A stretch of 64,000 nt of DNA from Albibacterium sp963696875 (GTDB taxonomy: Bacteria; Bacteroidota; Bacteroidia; Sphingobacteriales; Sphingobacteriaceae): the NCBI GenBank assembly GCA_963696875.1, contig CAVOLQ010000002.1, positions 62,001 through 126,000 on the forward strand. Direction: 5' to 3'. Shown in pieces: positions 17,224-26,718 of the stretch. Numbering within the stretch: position 1 is the stretch's first letter; each line of letters opens with the position of its first letter. Under the pieces are notes generated by a model. It ran no database searches, was not told the DNA's origin, and saw only the letters and a program-made list of their open reading frames with translations. A program made the translations under genes and the position numbers.

Positions 17224-18072
17224 ATGAACGACTTTATAGTATTAGGTGTGGATATTGGCGGCTCACATATCACTGCAGCACTAATTGATTTAAAAACGAG
17301 ATCGCTTGTTCCTGATGCAAAATTTCGAGCGAAGCTTGATTCTGGTTTGGATGCGGAGTCTATTTTAAATGCATGGTTATCGGTCATGAAAGAAGCGGCT
17401 AGTATTCACGCCTATTCTAAGGTCGGAATTGCCATTCCTGGTCCTTTTGATTATGATGCCGGAGTTTCATTAATGAAAGATCAACAAAAATATATTTCAT
17501 TATACGGGATGAAACTTAAGCAAATTTTGGCGGAAGGTTTAAAGATAGGAGTAAAGGATGTTCATTTCGTTAACGATGCAGAAAGTTTCTTAAAGGGAGA
17601 AGTAATCACCAACGGAGCTGCAAAAAGTGCAATCGGTCTAACCTTGGGTACCGGCCTTGGTTCTGCGATATATAAAAATGGCGAAGTGATGGATGCAGAT
17701 CTTTGGTCTACCCCTTTTTTAGATGGTATTGCTGAAGATTACCTTTCTACAAGATGGTTCGTTAAAAGATATCATGAGCTTACCGGCATGGTGGTTAAGG
17801 ATGTGAAAAGCCTTATTGATAAAAATCAGTCGGTTGTCAAGGAGATTTTCGATGAGTTTGGAAATCACTTAGCTATGTTCTTGGATGTGTTTACTGAGAA
17901 AGAACGTATTGAAGCAGTTGTTTTAGGTGGGAATATATCTAAGTCATTTGATCTGTTCTCTAAAACGTTGACAGACAATAGAAGGACAAGATTCCCTGTT
18001 TCCATCCGAAGGTCTTTATTGGGAGAGGATGCCGGACTAATTGGTGCAGCGTGTTTCAGTGATAAGTACTAA
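17224..18072 (+). CDS. ROK-family sugar kinase
   Basis: 282 residues from ATG 17224; the TTG at 17218 only adds two residues. ATP-binding VLGVDIGGSHITAALID at the N-terminus, GIAIPGPFDYDAGV near 75, catalytic aspartate in HFVNDAESFLKGE (~120), and a second phosphate loop IGLTLGTGLGSAIY (~143). The zinc-binding CxCGxxGC-type motif of classical ROK proteins is missing: the region reads LWSTPFLDGIAEDYLS. Cytoplasmic. It probably phosphorylates the hexose released by the locus, mannose by context, giving mannose-6-phosphate for the cupin isomerase at 7716. Glucose or N-acetylated hexoses cannot be excluded. Confidence 0.83.
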   Translation: MNDFIVLGVDIGGSHITAALIDLKTRSLVPDAKFRAKLDSGLDAESILNAWLSVMKEAASIHAYSKVGIAIPGPFDYDAGVSLMKDQQKYISLYGMKLKQILAEGLKIGVKDVHFVNDAESFLKGEVITNGAAKSAIGLTLGTGLGSAIYKNGEVMDADLWSTPFLDGIAEDYLSTRWFVKRYHELTGMVVKDVKSLIDKNQSVVKEIFDEFGNHLAMFLDVFTEKERIEAVVLGGNISKSFDLFSKTLTDNRRTRFPVSIRRSLLGEDAGLIGAACFSDKY

Positions 18073-18100
18073 ATTTTCAATTTTGAGCAAATTTTTAATT

Positions 18101-19375
18101 ATGAAGGTAAAGATGAATTGTATAAAACCCCTTTTAATCGCATGTATTTCGCTATTCTTTATTCACTGTCAGAATGCTGAGCCGAAAGAAAAGGAATGGA
18201 AGTATATGTCTTATCATAGTTTGGTAATGACTGGGTATCAGGGATGGTTTAATGCTGAAGGCGATGGTGCAGACCGTGGTTGGTACCATTACCAAAAGAA
18301 TGGAAAGTTTGAACCCGGAAATACGAGTGTTGACATGTGGCCTGACGTATCGGAATATTCGAAAACATACAAAACTTCATTTGTACATAAGGATGGTTCG
18401 TCGGCCTATGTGTTTAGTTCTTATGACGAGGAAACTGTTGACGTACATTATAAATGGATGAAGCAGTATAATATTGACGGTGCTTTTTTACAACGATTTG
18501 TAACCACCTTAAAGGATCCAAAGGGTGCTAAACACTACGAGAAGCTAGTAAATTCTGTTTTGAATGGTGCTCTTAAGCATGACCGTGCTATTTCCATTAT
18601 GTACGACCTTTCAGGAATGAAAAAGGAAGACTATTCTATTGTTATTGAGGATTGGAAGAAACTAATTGATACCTACAAATTGAATCAAAAGGAAGAGTAT
18701 GAGAATTACTTATTTCATAACAAAAAGCCTTTAGTGGCTATTTGGGGTGCTGGTTTTAATGACAATAGAAATTATGGCTTGGATGAGGTAGACACTTTAA
18801 TTGAGTTTTTTAAGAACGACCCAGAATATGGCGGTAATTCCGTTTTATTAGGTGTGCCTACCTATTGGAGGGAACTAAAATACGATACGGAAGGCGATCC
18901 GAGACTGCATGAGCTTATTAAGAAAATCGACATTATCCATCCTTGGTTTGTTGGTCGCTATAATGAAGAGAGTTATCCAGGTTACCAAAAAAGAATCGTC
19001 GATGATATTGCATGGGCAAAAAATAATGGTGTGGATTATGTTCCCGTCGTTTTTCCTGGTTTTTCTTGGGTGAATATGCGTCCAACAGAGCCATTTGATG
19101 CAATTCCGAGAAATAAAGGCAATTTTTTGTGGACCCAGTTGGCTGGTGCTATAGATGCAGGTGCAAGCATGATTTATGTAGCGATGTTTGATGAGATTGA
19201 TGAGGCAACTGCGATTTTTAAGGTCGAAAAAGAAGTGCCGGTAGGTCAGTCCCAGTTTCTACCTTATGAAAAGGAAATTCCCTCTGACCATTACATGTGG
19301 TTAACAGGACAAGCAGGTGGTATGTTAAAGAAAGAGGTCCCCTTTCAGCTACAGATGCCGTATCGGACTTATTAG
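18101..19375 (+). CDS. GH71/99-like lipoprotein
   Basis: 424 residues from ATG 18101. The in-frame upstream extension overlaps the kinase gene and was discarded because the lipoprotein signal LLIACISLFFIHC begins here. MTGYQGWFNAEGDG near 40, DMWPDVSEY, DGAFLQRFV, ISIMYDLSG, KKPLVAIWGAGFND, VDYVPVVFPGFSW and MIYVAMFDEIDEATAIF are typical of the glycoside hydrolase 71/99-like family. The acidic FDEIDE occupies the position of the GH99 catalytic acids. It is a second, divergent GH99-like enzyme in the operon. It may act at a different linkage from the 16147 protein. Confidence 0.78.
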   Translation: MKVKMNCIKPLLIACISLFFIHCQNAEPKEKEWKYMSYHSLVMTGYQGWFNAEGDGADRGWYHYQKNGKFEPGNTSVDMWPDVSEYSKTYKTSFVHKDGSSAYVFSSYDEETVDVHYKWMKQYNIDGAFLQRFVTTLKDPKGAKHYEKLVNSVLNGALKHDRAISIMYDLSGMKKEDYSIVIEDWKKLIDTYKLNQKEEYENYLFHNKKPLVAIWGAGFNDNRNYGLDEVDTLIEFFKNDPEYGGNSVLLGVPTYWRELKYDTEGDPRLHELIKKIDIIHPWFVGRYNEESYPGYQKRIVDDIAWAKNNGVDYVPVVFPGFSWVNMRPTEPFDAIPRNKGNFLWTQLAGAIDAGASMIYVAMFDEIDEATAIFKVEKEVPVGQSQFLPYEKEIPSDHYMWLTGQAGGMLKKEVPFQLQMPYRTY

Positions 19376-19478
19376 AATAGCTAAGAGAGATGTTTCTTTC
19401 AGTAGTTTAATGGAAGATTTTGAATCAAGATGATGAAATCAATTGGTATAGTGAAGAACAATAATTAAATATGAATTA

Positions 19479-21137
19479 ATGATGAGAGTTAGATTTTTGA
19501 TATTGCTTGGCTTGTTAATTAGTCAACTTGCTTGGGCAGAGAAGAAAGAGGATAAAGCATTACCTCGTCCCAAATTGGTGGTCGGCCTAATGGTGGATCA
19601 GATGAGGTGGGATTATTTATATCGGTATTATGAGCGGTATGGTGACGAGGGTTTTAAAAGAATGTTAACAAAAGGTTTTACTTGTGAAAATACATACATA
19701 GATTATGTTCCAACAGTAACAGGAATTGGGCATAGCACAGTGTATACAGGCACAGTTCCCGCTATCCATGGAATTGCTGGAAATGATTTTATCATTAACA
19801 AAACAGGGGAAACAATGTATTGCGCCGAGGATAAAAACGTGGTCACAGTAGGTAGCCATACGGATGCAGGGAAAATGTCTCCTAGAAATTTATTGTCTAC
19901 TACCATAGGAGACGAATTAAAATTGGCAACGAATTTCCGCTCAAAAGTAATTGGAATTGCCTTAAAAGATAGAGGCTCAATATTACCTGCTGGGCACTCG
20001 GCTGATGCCGCTTACTGGTTTGATGCGGCTACCGGGAACTGGATTACTAGTAGTTATTATATGCAAGAGCTACCTGCTTGGGTTGAGAAGTTTAATAATC
20101 AAAAGTTAGCAGAAAAGTATTTAAAGCAAGATTGGAATACACTATATGACATTAAATCGTATACGCAAAGTACAGTTGATGACAATGAATATGAAGGATT
20201 ATTTGAGGGTGAAGAAAGACCAGTGTTTCCGAAAAAGACATCTCAAATGATTAGTCAAGGATATGGTGTTTTAAGTTCTACTCCATATGGGAATACATTT
20301 ACCTTGGATATGGCTAAAGCGGCTATCGATAATGAGAATATGGGACAAGGAAAAGATACTGATTTAATTGCAATCAGTTTATCTTCTCCTGATTATGTGG
20401 GGCATAAATTTGGTATTAATGCGATAGAAACGGAGGATACTTATTTAAGGCTGGATAGAGATATCGCGGATTTTCTTAAGTTTCTAGATAAGAAGGTAGG
20501 GGAAGGAAATTATACTATTTTCTTGACCTCAGACCATGGTGGTGCTCATAATGTTGCTTTCTTACAAGATAATAAAATCCCTTCTTCAAAGTGGTCTGGT
20601 AGCTCTGTATTAAGAGCTTTGAATAAAAAACTCGAAAGTGTCTTTAAGGTGGAAGATATAGCACTGGCTATCAAAAGTTATCAAGTTTATTTCAATTATA
20701 AAGTGATTGATAAGTTTGACTTGGATGAAGAAATGATTAGAAAGATAAGCGTTGATTTCTTAAAAAAGCAAGACGATATCGCTTTTGTCGTTGATCTTAA
20801 TAAGGTCGGTGATGCTGCGGTGCCTCAAGAGTTGAAAAACAGAATTGTTAATGGGCACAATAATGCTCGTTCAGGTGGTATCCAGCTGATTTTGGATCCG
20901 GCACGTTTGTCTACGGGCAGCACTGGCACTTCCCATGGTGCTTGGAATGCCTATGATGCTAAAATTCCGTTGATATGGATGGGATGGGGAATTAAACCTG
21001 GAGCTACAGTTCGCCAAACGCATATGACGGATATTGCCCCTACGGTTTCTAATTTACTGCGAATACAGCCCCCTAATGGAAGTATTGGTAAAACGATTGA
21101 GGAAGTATTCAAAGATCTACCATTAAAGAATAAATAA
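19479..21137 (+). CDS. pafA: PafA-type alkaline phosphatase
   Basis: 552 residues with signal peptide ending LAWA. D40 (GLMVDQMRWDYL) and T81 (VPTVTGIGHS) match the metal ligand and phosphorylated threonine of PafA. N102 (GIAGNDF) and the K163-x-R165 pair (ALKDRGS) match its phosphate-contacting residues. LSSPDYVGHKFG and TSDHGG supply more metal ligands, and GTSHGAWNAYDAKIPL the last histidine. It is a periplasmic phosphomonoesterase that in relatives is not repressed by phosphate. Inside a mannan-type operon it would remove phosphate from mannosyl-phosphate units. Numbering correspondences come from memory of Elizabethkingia PafA. Confidence 0.87.
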   Translation: MMRVRFLILLGLLISQLAWAEKKEDKALPRPKLVVGLMVDQMRWDYLYRYYERYGDEGFKRMLTKGFTCENTYIDYVPTVTGIGHSTVYTGTVPAIHGIAGNDFIINKTGETMYCAEDKNVVTVGSHTDAGKMSPRNLLSTTIGDELKLATNFRSKVIGIALKDRGSILPAGHSADAAYWFDAATGNWITSSYYMQELPAWVEKFNNQKLAEKYLKQDWNTLYDIKSYTQSTVDDNEYEGLFEGEERPVFPKKTSQMISQGYGVLSSTPYGNTFTLDMAKAAIDNENMGQGKDTDLIAISLSSPDYVGHKFGINAIETEDTYLRLDRDIADFLKFLDKKVGEGNYTIFLTSDHGGAHNVAFLQDNKIPSSKWSGSSVLRALNKKLESVFKVEDIALAIKSYQVYFNYKVIDKFDLDEEMIRKISVDFLKKQDDIAFVVDLNKVGDAAVPQELKNRIVNGHNNARSGGIQLILDPARLSTGSTGTSHGAWNAYDAKIPLIWMGWGIKPGATVRQTHMTDIAPTVSNLLRIQPPNGSIGKTIEEVFKDLPLKNK

Positions 21138-21156
21138 GAAAAATTAATAATATATT

Positions 21157-23379
21157 ATGTTTAAAAAAGCTCTTTTAGTAAGTGCAATGGCTTTGCTATG
21201 TCTTAATACCAAGGCTCAAAAGTCTGTTGTAGATTATGTTGATCCAACCATTGGATCGGTGGGTTTAATCCTGGAACCTACCAGGCCTTTGATGCATCTT
21301 CCTAATAGTATGGTGCGTGTTTTCCCATCCAGAAAAGATCAACTGGATGATCAGATAAGTTATTTCCCTTTAACAATATCGTCACACCGTCAGCCTAGCG
21401 TGTTTGCCTTGATGTCCCATACTGGAAATATTGATAAATCTACTTGGAGGAAAAAATATGCTTGGGATAATGAGGTTACTCGTCCTTTTTATTATAGCGT
21501 AAGGCTAGAGGAAAATAATGAAAGGATTGAATTTACTCCGGCCGCTAGAAGTGGATTCTTTAGATTTCATTTTAATGATAATCAAAATCATTATCTCAGA
21601 CTCGGCATTATTAATAAAGAGGGGGGCATTCAGGTTCATAATAAGCGTGTTTTTAGCGGTGTAGAAAATGTATTTGGATTGCCGGCTTTTTTCTACGCGG
21701 AGGTGAATACGGATATATTATCTACCGAGTTTAACGATGATTCCAAAAAGCAGGTTTTAGCTTTGGTAGGAAATTCTCCCCAAGTAGTTGAACTTCGTTA
21801 CGGGGTTTCATTTGTTAGTATTGAACAAGCTAAAGAAAATTTGAAAAAGGAAATTCCAGATTGGAATTTTAATTTGGTGAAGGAAAAAGCTTATGATGCG
21901 TGGGAGAAAGTCTTGTCGCCCATTCAGGTTGCAGGCGGTACTGAGAAACACAAAACTGTATTCTATACTTCATTATATCGTAGTTTTGAAAGAATGATCG
22001 ACATCAATGAATATGGTAAGTATTATAGTGCTTATGATAAGAAGGTACATTTTTCAAAGGAACCATTTTATGTTGACAATTGGATTTGGGATAATTATAT
22101 AGCCTTGGAACCTCTTCAGACTATATTAAATCCTAAAATGCAGTCGGAAAAAATCCAATCGTATATTACTATGTATGAGCAAAGTGGTTGGATGCCCTCT
22201 TTCGCCTTGGCTTTTGGCGATAATCCATGTATGACGGGAAATTATGCAGCTACGATGATGTTGGATGCATGGACGAAAGGAATATGTGATTTTGATCTAA
22301 AAAAAGGCTATGAAGGTGTAAAGAAGAATTCTCTTGAAGCGACCTTACTGCCTTGGCTGAATGGACCAGCAACTTCTTTGGATAAATTTTATAATGAGAA
22401 TGGGTATATGCCTGCTTTGTATCCCGATGAGGAAGAGACGGTAAAGGAAGTCCACCATTTTGAAAAACGCCAAGCGGTTGCCGTAACTCTGGAAAATAGT
22501 TATAGTGATTGGACAATCGCTCAAATAGCAAAGGTTCTAGGAAATAAAAAAGATGAGGATTTGTTCATGAAAAGGGCTCAGAATTATAAGAATCTTTACC
22601 GTGCGGATAAAGGTTTTATGTGGCCAAAGGACGACAAAGGAAATTGGATAGAGCCATTTGATCCGAAGTTTTCAGGTGGACAAGGGGGACGTAATTATAC
22701 TACCGAGAATAACGTGTATACCTATAATTGGAGTGTTAAGCATGATTTAGAGGGTTTGTTTTCGCTTATGGGTGGTAGAGAAAAAGCAGAGGAAAAGCTA
22801 GATCAATTGTTTCGTGAAGACTTAGGCCGTAGTAAATACACGTATTGGAATATTTTCCCTGACGCTACTGGATTGGTAGGACAATTTGTTGCTGGCAATG
22901 AACCTAGTTTCCATATTCCTTATTTGTATAACTACACTGGGTCACCATGGAAAACCCAAAAACGTATGCGTATGCTTTTAGATACCTGGTATACGGATGG
23001 TATTTTTGGTATTCCTGGAGATGAGGATGGAGGTGGAATGACTGCCTATATTGTTTTTTCTATGATGGGTTTCTTACCTGTTACTCCTGGAGTGCCTGTT
23101 TATACGATTAGTAGTCCTGTATTCGAAAATATAAAGATTACATTGCCGAATGGGAAAAAATTCGAGCTGAATGCTAAAGGGAATTCTGCAACAAATAAGT
23201 ATATTCAACGTGCTAAATTGAACGGAAAGGTATGGGATAAAGCTTGGTTTACACATGCTGATTTAATACAAGGTGGCGTTTTAGAATTTGAAATGGGAGA
23301 GACTCCTAACAAGTCTTGGGGTAGCGCTCCCGAGAATGCGCCACCTTCTCGCTTGAACCTTGACTTAAATAAATTTTAA
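21157..23379 (+). CDS. GH92 family alpha-mannosidase
   Basis: 740 residues with signal peptide ending NTKAQ. VDYVDPTIGSVG at the N-terminus; LYRSFERMIDI and FYVDNWIWDNYIALEPL mid-protein; GNEPSFHIPYLYNYTGSPW near 575 (acid residue region) and GDEDGGGMTAYIVFSMMGF near 618, the most diagnostic GH92 signatures. GH92 enzymes are calcium-dependent exo-alpha-mannosidases releasing mannose from the non-reducing end. The N-terminal part departs from usual members: it lacks the GTGGHGHTYPGAT-type motif and reads EPTRPLMHLPNSMVRVFPSRKD. Specificity within alpha-1,2/1,3/1,4/1,6 cannot be assigned. Confidence 0.9.
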   Translation: MFKKALLVSAMALLCLNTKAQKSVVDYVDPTIGSVGLILEPTRPLMHLPNSMVRVFPSRKDQLDDQISYFPLTISSHRQPSVFALMSHTGNIDKSTWRKKYAWDNEVTRPFYYSVRLEENNERIEFTPAARSGFFRFHFNDNQNHYLRLGIINKEGGIQVHNKRVFSGVENVFGLPAFFYAEVNTDILSTEFNDDSKKQVLALVGNSPQVVELRYGVSFVSIEQAKENLKKEIPDWNFNLVKEKAYDAWEKVLSPIQVAGGTEKHKTVFYTSLYRSFERMIDINEYGKYYSAYDKKVHFSKEPFYVDNWIWDNYIALEPLQTILNPKMQSEKIQSYITMYEQSGWMPSFALAFGDNPCMTGNYAATMMLDAWTKGICDFDLKKGYEGVKKNSLEATLLPWLNGPATSLDKFYNENGYMPALYPDEEETVKEVHHFEKRQAVAVTLENSYSDWTIAQIAKVLGNKKDEDLFMKRAQNYKNLYRADKGFMWPKDDKGNWIEPFDPKFSGGQGGRNYTTENNVYTYNWSVKHDLEGLFSLMGGREKAEEKLDQLFREDLGRSKYTYWNIFPDATGLVGQFVAGNEPSFHIPYLYNYTGSPWKTQKRMRMLLDTWYTDGIFGIPGDEDGGGMTAYIVFSMMGFLPVTPGVPVYTISSPVFENIKITLPNGKKFELNAKGNSATNKYIQRAKLNGKVWDKAWFTHADLIQGGVLEFEMGETPNKSWGSAPENAPPSRLNLDLNKF

Positions 23380-23397
23380 AATTAACACGAAACCAAA

Positions 23398-24666
23398 ATG
23401 AAGGTTAAAATACAATTGTTGTTCTATTTTTCAATATTCTTACTTGTTTTAAATCCTTCTTTAGTATCTGGACAAGTAGAAGGAATTCATTTGAGTTGGA
23501 ATGGAAAAAGAACAGTTAATACTTCTAAAACAATGGCGGCTACTTGGATGAGTGCCGCCAACACTGACAATACGGTACTTTATGGCTTAGATAGTAATTA
23601 TCTGAACCATAAAGTGTCTTCTAAAGGTGCTTTTTCAAATGAGCTTGGGCGTTTTGTGTTTAAGGCCAATTTCAAAAAGCTGTCGCCAGCAACTTCCTAT
23701 TATTATAAGGTAGGTTCTGAAGCCAAGGGATGGTCAGCAATTTATTCATTTAAAACGGCGCCCATCATTGGTAGCTCGGAAAAAATAACGGTTGGAGTTT
23801 GGGGCGATACCCAAGATAATCGTGGAAACTATGATTTTGAACAAACTGATTCAGTAGTGAAACAACTGGAAAAATATCCTCTCCATTTTACTCTGCATAT
23901 GGGAGATATTGTTGAAAATGGTTCCGTTGTAAAAAGCTGGAAAGGATTGTATTCGGTTAGCCAGCCTGTAAATAGCAAAGCTCCGTTTATGCCTGTTGTT
24001 GGCAACCATGATGTGGTGAACGATAGTCTAGAGATTTCGTTTCAAAAGCCTTTTCCTGTTTTTTATCAGCTTTCCAATTTGCCCAATGACCAATTGAACT
24101 ATTCTTATGACTATGGGTATACGCATTTTGTAGCCATTAGTTCTGGGTACGCACAGGCAGCACAGAAACTCGGTAAGCTAGGTTTCGATAAGTCATCAAA
24201 AGAGTATAAATGGCTCGAAAAAGATCTTAAGAAGGCAAGTAAAAATAATAAAATAAAATGGATTGTTTTATATTGTCATTACCCATTATACTCTTACGGG
24301 GCAAGCAATATTGCGGATTGGAAACTTCAAATCCAACCTTTAATCGATAAGTATAATGTTGATTTAGTTCTGTCTGGGCATCGCCATGTTTATGAAAGAC
24401 ATGCCCCGATAAAAGGGGAGAAGGTGTTCAGTGTTTCCGATATACATGTTTATGATAATCCAAAGGGCACCATTTATATTACGAATGGCTCTGCAGGGGG
24501 CTCATTGCAAGGAACTGGGGGTGATAAGCTCCCTAGTATGCTTTTTACACCTAAAGCAAGAGTTTATACCTATGCTATTATGGATATCGATGATGAGAAA
24601 ATTAGCTATAAGGTGTTTGACAAAGATGGAAATCAGATCGATTACTTTAATGTATTAAAAAATTAA
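23398..24666 (+). CDS. Purple-acid-phosphatase-like metallophosphoesterase
   Basis: 422 residues with signal peptide ending VSGQ. A fibronectin-like N-terminal domain (~28-120: TMAATWMSAANTDNTVLYG, LSPATSYYYKVGS) is followed by a calcineurin-like phosphatase domain with WGDTQDN, HMGDIVENG, VGNHDV, YCHYPLYS and SGHRHVYERH, the last typical of purple acid phosphatases. All metal-ligand motifs are present. Periplasmic phosphomonoesterase or phosphodiesterase. It is one of three metallophosphoesterases in the window and parallels the 39548 gene of PUL2, suggesting that both loci process phosphorylated glycans. Confidence 0.87.
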   Translation: MKVKIQLLFYFSIFLLVLNPSLVSGQVEGIHLSWNGKRTVNTSKTMAATWMSAANTDNTVLYGLDSNYLNHKVSSKGAFSNELGRFVFKANFKKLSPATSYYYKVGSEAKGWSAIYSFKTAPIIGSSEKITVGVWGDTQDNRGNYDFEQTDSVVKQLEKYPLHFTLHMGDIVENGSVVKSWKGLYSVSQPVNSKAPFMPVVGNHDVVNDSLEISFQKPFPVFYQLSNLPNDQLNYSYDYGYTHFVAISSGYAQAAQKLGKLGFDKSSKEYKWLEKDLKKASKNNKIKWIVLYCHYPLYSYGASNIADWKLQIQPLIDKYNVDLVLSGHRHVYERHAPIKGEKVFSVSDIHVYDNPKGTIYITNGSAGGSLQGTGGDKLPSMLFTPKARVYTYAIMDIDDEKISYKVFDKDGNQIDYFNVLKN

Positions 24667-24709
24667 GAAGTGAAAACAGCTTTGCTAAACAATTCAAAAA
24701 ATAGATAGA

Positions 24710-26113
24710 ATGGATATTAATATTTCTGAAAATAACGCTTCTAAGAAGCAAAATACTCCTTTTGCAGTATTGACTACTTTGTTCTTTATGTGGGGATTTA
24801 TAACCTGTATGAACGATATATTAATTCCTCATTTAAGGGAGCTTTTCTCCTTGTCTTATCTAGAGTCAATGCTGGTACAATTTTGCTTTTTCGGTGCATA
24901 TTTTATCGGTTCTGTGCTTTATTTTATTACTTCTTACTTTTATGGTGATCCTATTAACAAGATCGGATATAAAAACGGAATGTTAATAGGATTACTTATT
25001 TCAGCACTCGGATGTTTTTTATTTTACCCGGCTGCTGTATATTCTATTTACGGACTGTTTTTAGGGGCTTTATTTGTATTGGGCTTGGGTTTTACACTTC
25101 TTCAGATTACTGCAAATCCCTATGTGTCTTTGTTGGGATCACCGGAAGGTGCGTCAAGTCGCTTAAACCTTTCGCAGGCTTTTAATGCTCTAGGGACAAC
25201 AATAGCACCTATAGTCGGTGGATTTTTGATATTTGAATTTTTTACCGATAATGGAGTACTATCTGCTGAGGCTACAAAAGTGCCTTATGTGGTTTTTGCC
25301 TTTGTCTTTATTTTGGTTGGACTGATTGTATATCGCATCAAACTGCCTTCTTTTAAATCAGAGGAAACCGGACATTCGGACCTTGGTGCTTTGAAGTTCC
25401 CTCAGTTGAAGCTCGGTATTCTTAGTATTTTCGTATATGTTGGAGCCGAAGTTACTATAGGAAGCTTTTTTATAAATTTTCTTGCTCAAGAGAATATAAT
25501 GAACATCTCGGAAAGTGTCAGTAAAAACTATTTGGCCCTTTATTGGGGGGGTGCAATGATCGGCCGTTTCATAGGTGCGATTTCTTTACATCCCGAAATG
25601 CACCAGTCAAAAAAGGTAACCTATATGACGGGGATTGCAATTTTGGTTTTTCTGCTGATTTTTAGTATTGTTGATCTAAGCTTTGGTCAAATGAGTACAT
25701 TTATTGGTTTTATAATGTTAAACCTGCTTGCCTTTTTTATCGGTAAATCGGCGCCCGCTCGTACATTATCAATCTTCGGATTCGTTAACTTTATCTTGTT
25801 GCTGTTGGTGATTTTTGGAAGTGGAAGTCTGGCAATGTGGTCAATCATTAGCATTGGTTTATTTAACTCCATCATGTGGTCCAATATTTTCACTCTCTCT
25901 ATTAGTGGTTTAGGAAGATATACGAGTCAAGGTTCTTCTCTACTCGTTATGGCAATTTTAGGGGGAGCATTAATTCCTCTTCTTCAAGGCGCTTTGGCGG
26001 ATCGTGTTGGGATCCAACTTTCTTTTTTTGTGCCAGTGTTATGCTATATCTATTTAATTTATTTTGGTGTGTTTTGTCTTAAAAATAGACCAGCTGTAAG
26101 TAAATCCCAATAG
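24710..26113 (+). CDS. FucP/GluP-type sugar MFS transporter
   Basis: 467 residues with twelve predicted membrane segments. TLFFMWGFITCMNDILIPHL at the N-terminus and LQITANPYVSLLG, SRLNLSQAFNALGTTIAP further on are signatures of the fucose/glucose-galactose/NagP permease group, which move monosaccharides with protons or sodium through the inner membrane. It is the last gene of the PUL1 operon and would import the hexose released by GH92. The substrate is mannose by context only. Confidence 0.88.
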   Translation: MDINISENNASKKQNTPFAVLTTLFFMWGFITCMNDILIPHLRELFSLSYLESMLVQFCFFGAYFIGSVLYFITSYFYGDPINKIGYKNGMLIGLLISALGCFLFYPAAVYSIYGLFLGALFVLGLGFTLLQITANPYVSLLGSPEGASSRLNLSQAFNALGTTIAPIVGGFLIFEFFTDNGVLSAEATKVPYVVFAFVFILVGLIVYRIKLPSFKSEETGHSDLGALKFPQLKLGILSIFVYVGAEVTIGSFFINFLAQENIMNISESVSKNYLALYWGGAMIGRFIGAISLHPEMHQSKKVTYMTGIAILVFLLIFSIVDLSFGQMSTFIGFIMLNLLAFFIGKSAPARTLSIFGFVNFILLLLVIFGSGSLAMWSIISIGLFNSIMWSNIFTLSISGLGRYTSQGSSLLVMAILGGALIPLLQGALADRVGIQLSFFVPVLCYIYLIYFGVFCLKNRPAVSKSQ

Positions 26114-26174
26114 ATAGCTGATAAAATCTAAAAGTCAGATACTTTTCTCATTGGACTTCTTCTTTTTTTTATAA

Positions 26175-26205
26175 CAAGTTTATGCTAATTTTTAGCATAA
26201 ACTTG
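26175..26205 (+). terminator. Hairpin at the end of the PUL1 operon
   Basis: CAAGTTTATGCTA and TAGCATAAACTTG form a perfect 13-bp stem with a 5-nt loop, 62 bp after the transporter stop. No T-run follows on the + strand, but a T-run precedes it. It is the likely terminator of the nine-gene operon. Confidence 0.7.
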
Positions 26206-26415
26206 AACTGGTTATTACGCCTCTTTCTAGCTGGCGGCTATTATTCTTGCTTCCTATATTTTCTTGCTTAGAATGTGCAAAGAATCGTTATTGTTAAATA
26301 AATTATTAAATTTCAGCTCTAATTTGCTTTTAACAAAATAATCTGTCCTTTAATAGCTTGGTATCTCATTCTTTTTTTACAATATTTGTTTTTGTCAAAA
26401 CTAAAAAAAGATAGA

Positions 26416-26556
26416 ATGATGAATATTTTTACTACCAAGATAATAGCATTTTACCTCGTATTTCTAGTGATTGGATTTTTCTCCATTCATTTGGCAAAGC
26501 TCACGAAAAAATTGCCATCAGAACACCCACCTGTATATTTGGAAATCGTATTCTAA
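26416..26556 (+). pseudogene. Remnant of an endonuclease/exonuclease/phosphatase gene (ends only)
   Basis: The first 26 codons (MMNIFTTKIIAFYLVF..GFFSIHLA) match the signal peptide of the 40777 gene nearly codon for codon, including the bases before the ATG. The last codons (SEHPPVYLEIVF, stop) match its C-terminus ASDHLPVYLEIVF. About 660 bp in between are gone, leaving a 46-codon open frame. No catalytic residue except the terminal D/H-region histidine remains. This is a deletion fossil of a paralogue, not a functional enzyme. Confidence 0.85.
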
Positions 26557-26718
26557 ATTGTGTTAGCAAGCTAACATTTTGCCTACCTGGCATCGAAATC
26601 AACCAATCATAAAGAAAGGAGGAAATGGATAGACAGAATGCAAATATTTATTCTACCTGAGTGAAAAAACGGCAGTTAATCTATCAACTGCTTATTATTA
26701 ATCATTAAAAAAATCAAT

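Larger units (their letters stand above)
26114..26718 (+). other. Boundary between PUL1 and PUL2
   Basis: The 605 bp hold a strong hairpin (26175-26205), an internally deleted copy of the PUL2 exonuclease/endonuclease-family gene (26416-26556) and the leader of the PUL2 susC. I see no clear TAnnTTTG promoter in it and no SARP-type heptamers. Confidence 0.6.

Noticed and set aside
26416..26556. Functional 46-residue secreted peptide gene
   Set aside because: Both ends match the 40777 gene so closely that a deletion remnant is far more likely, though expression cannot be excluded.
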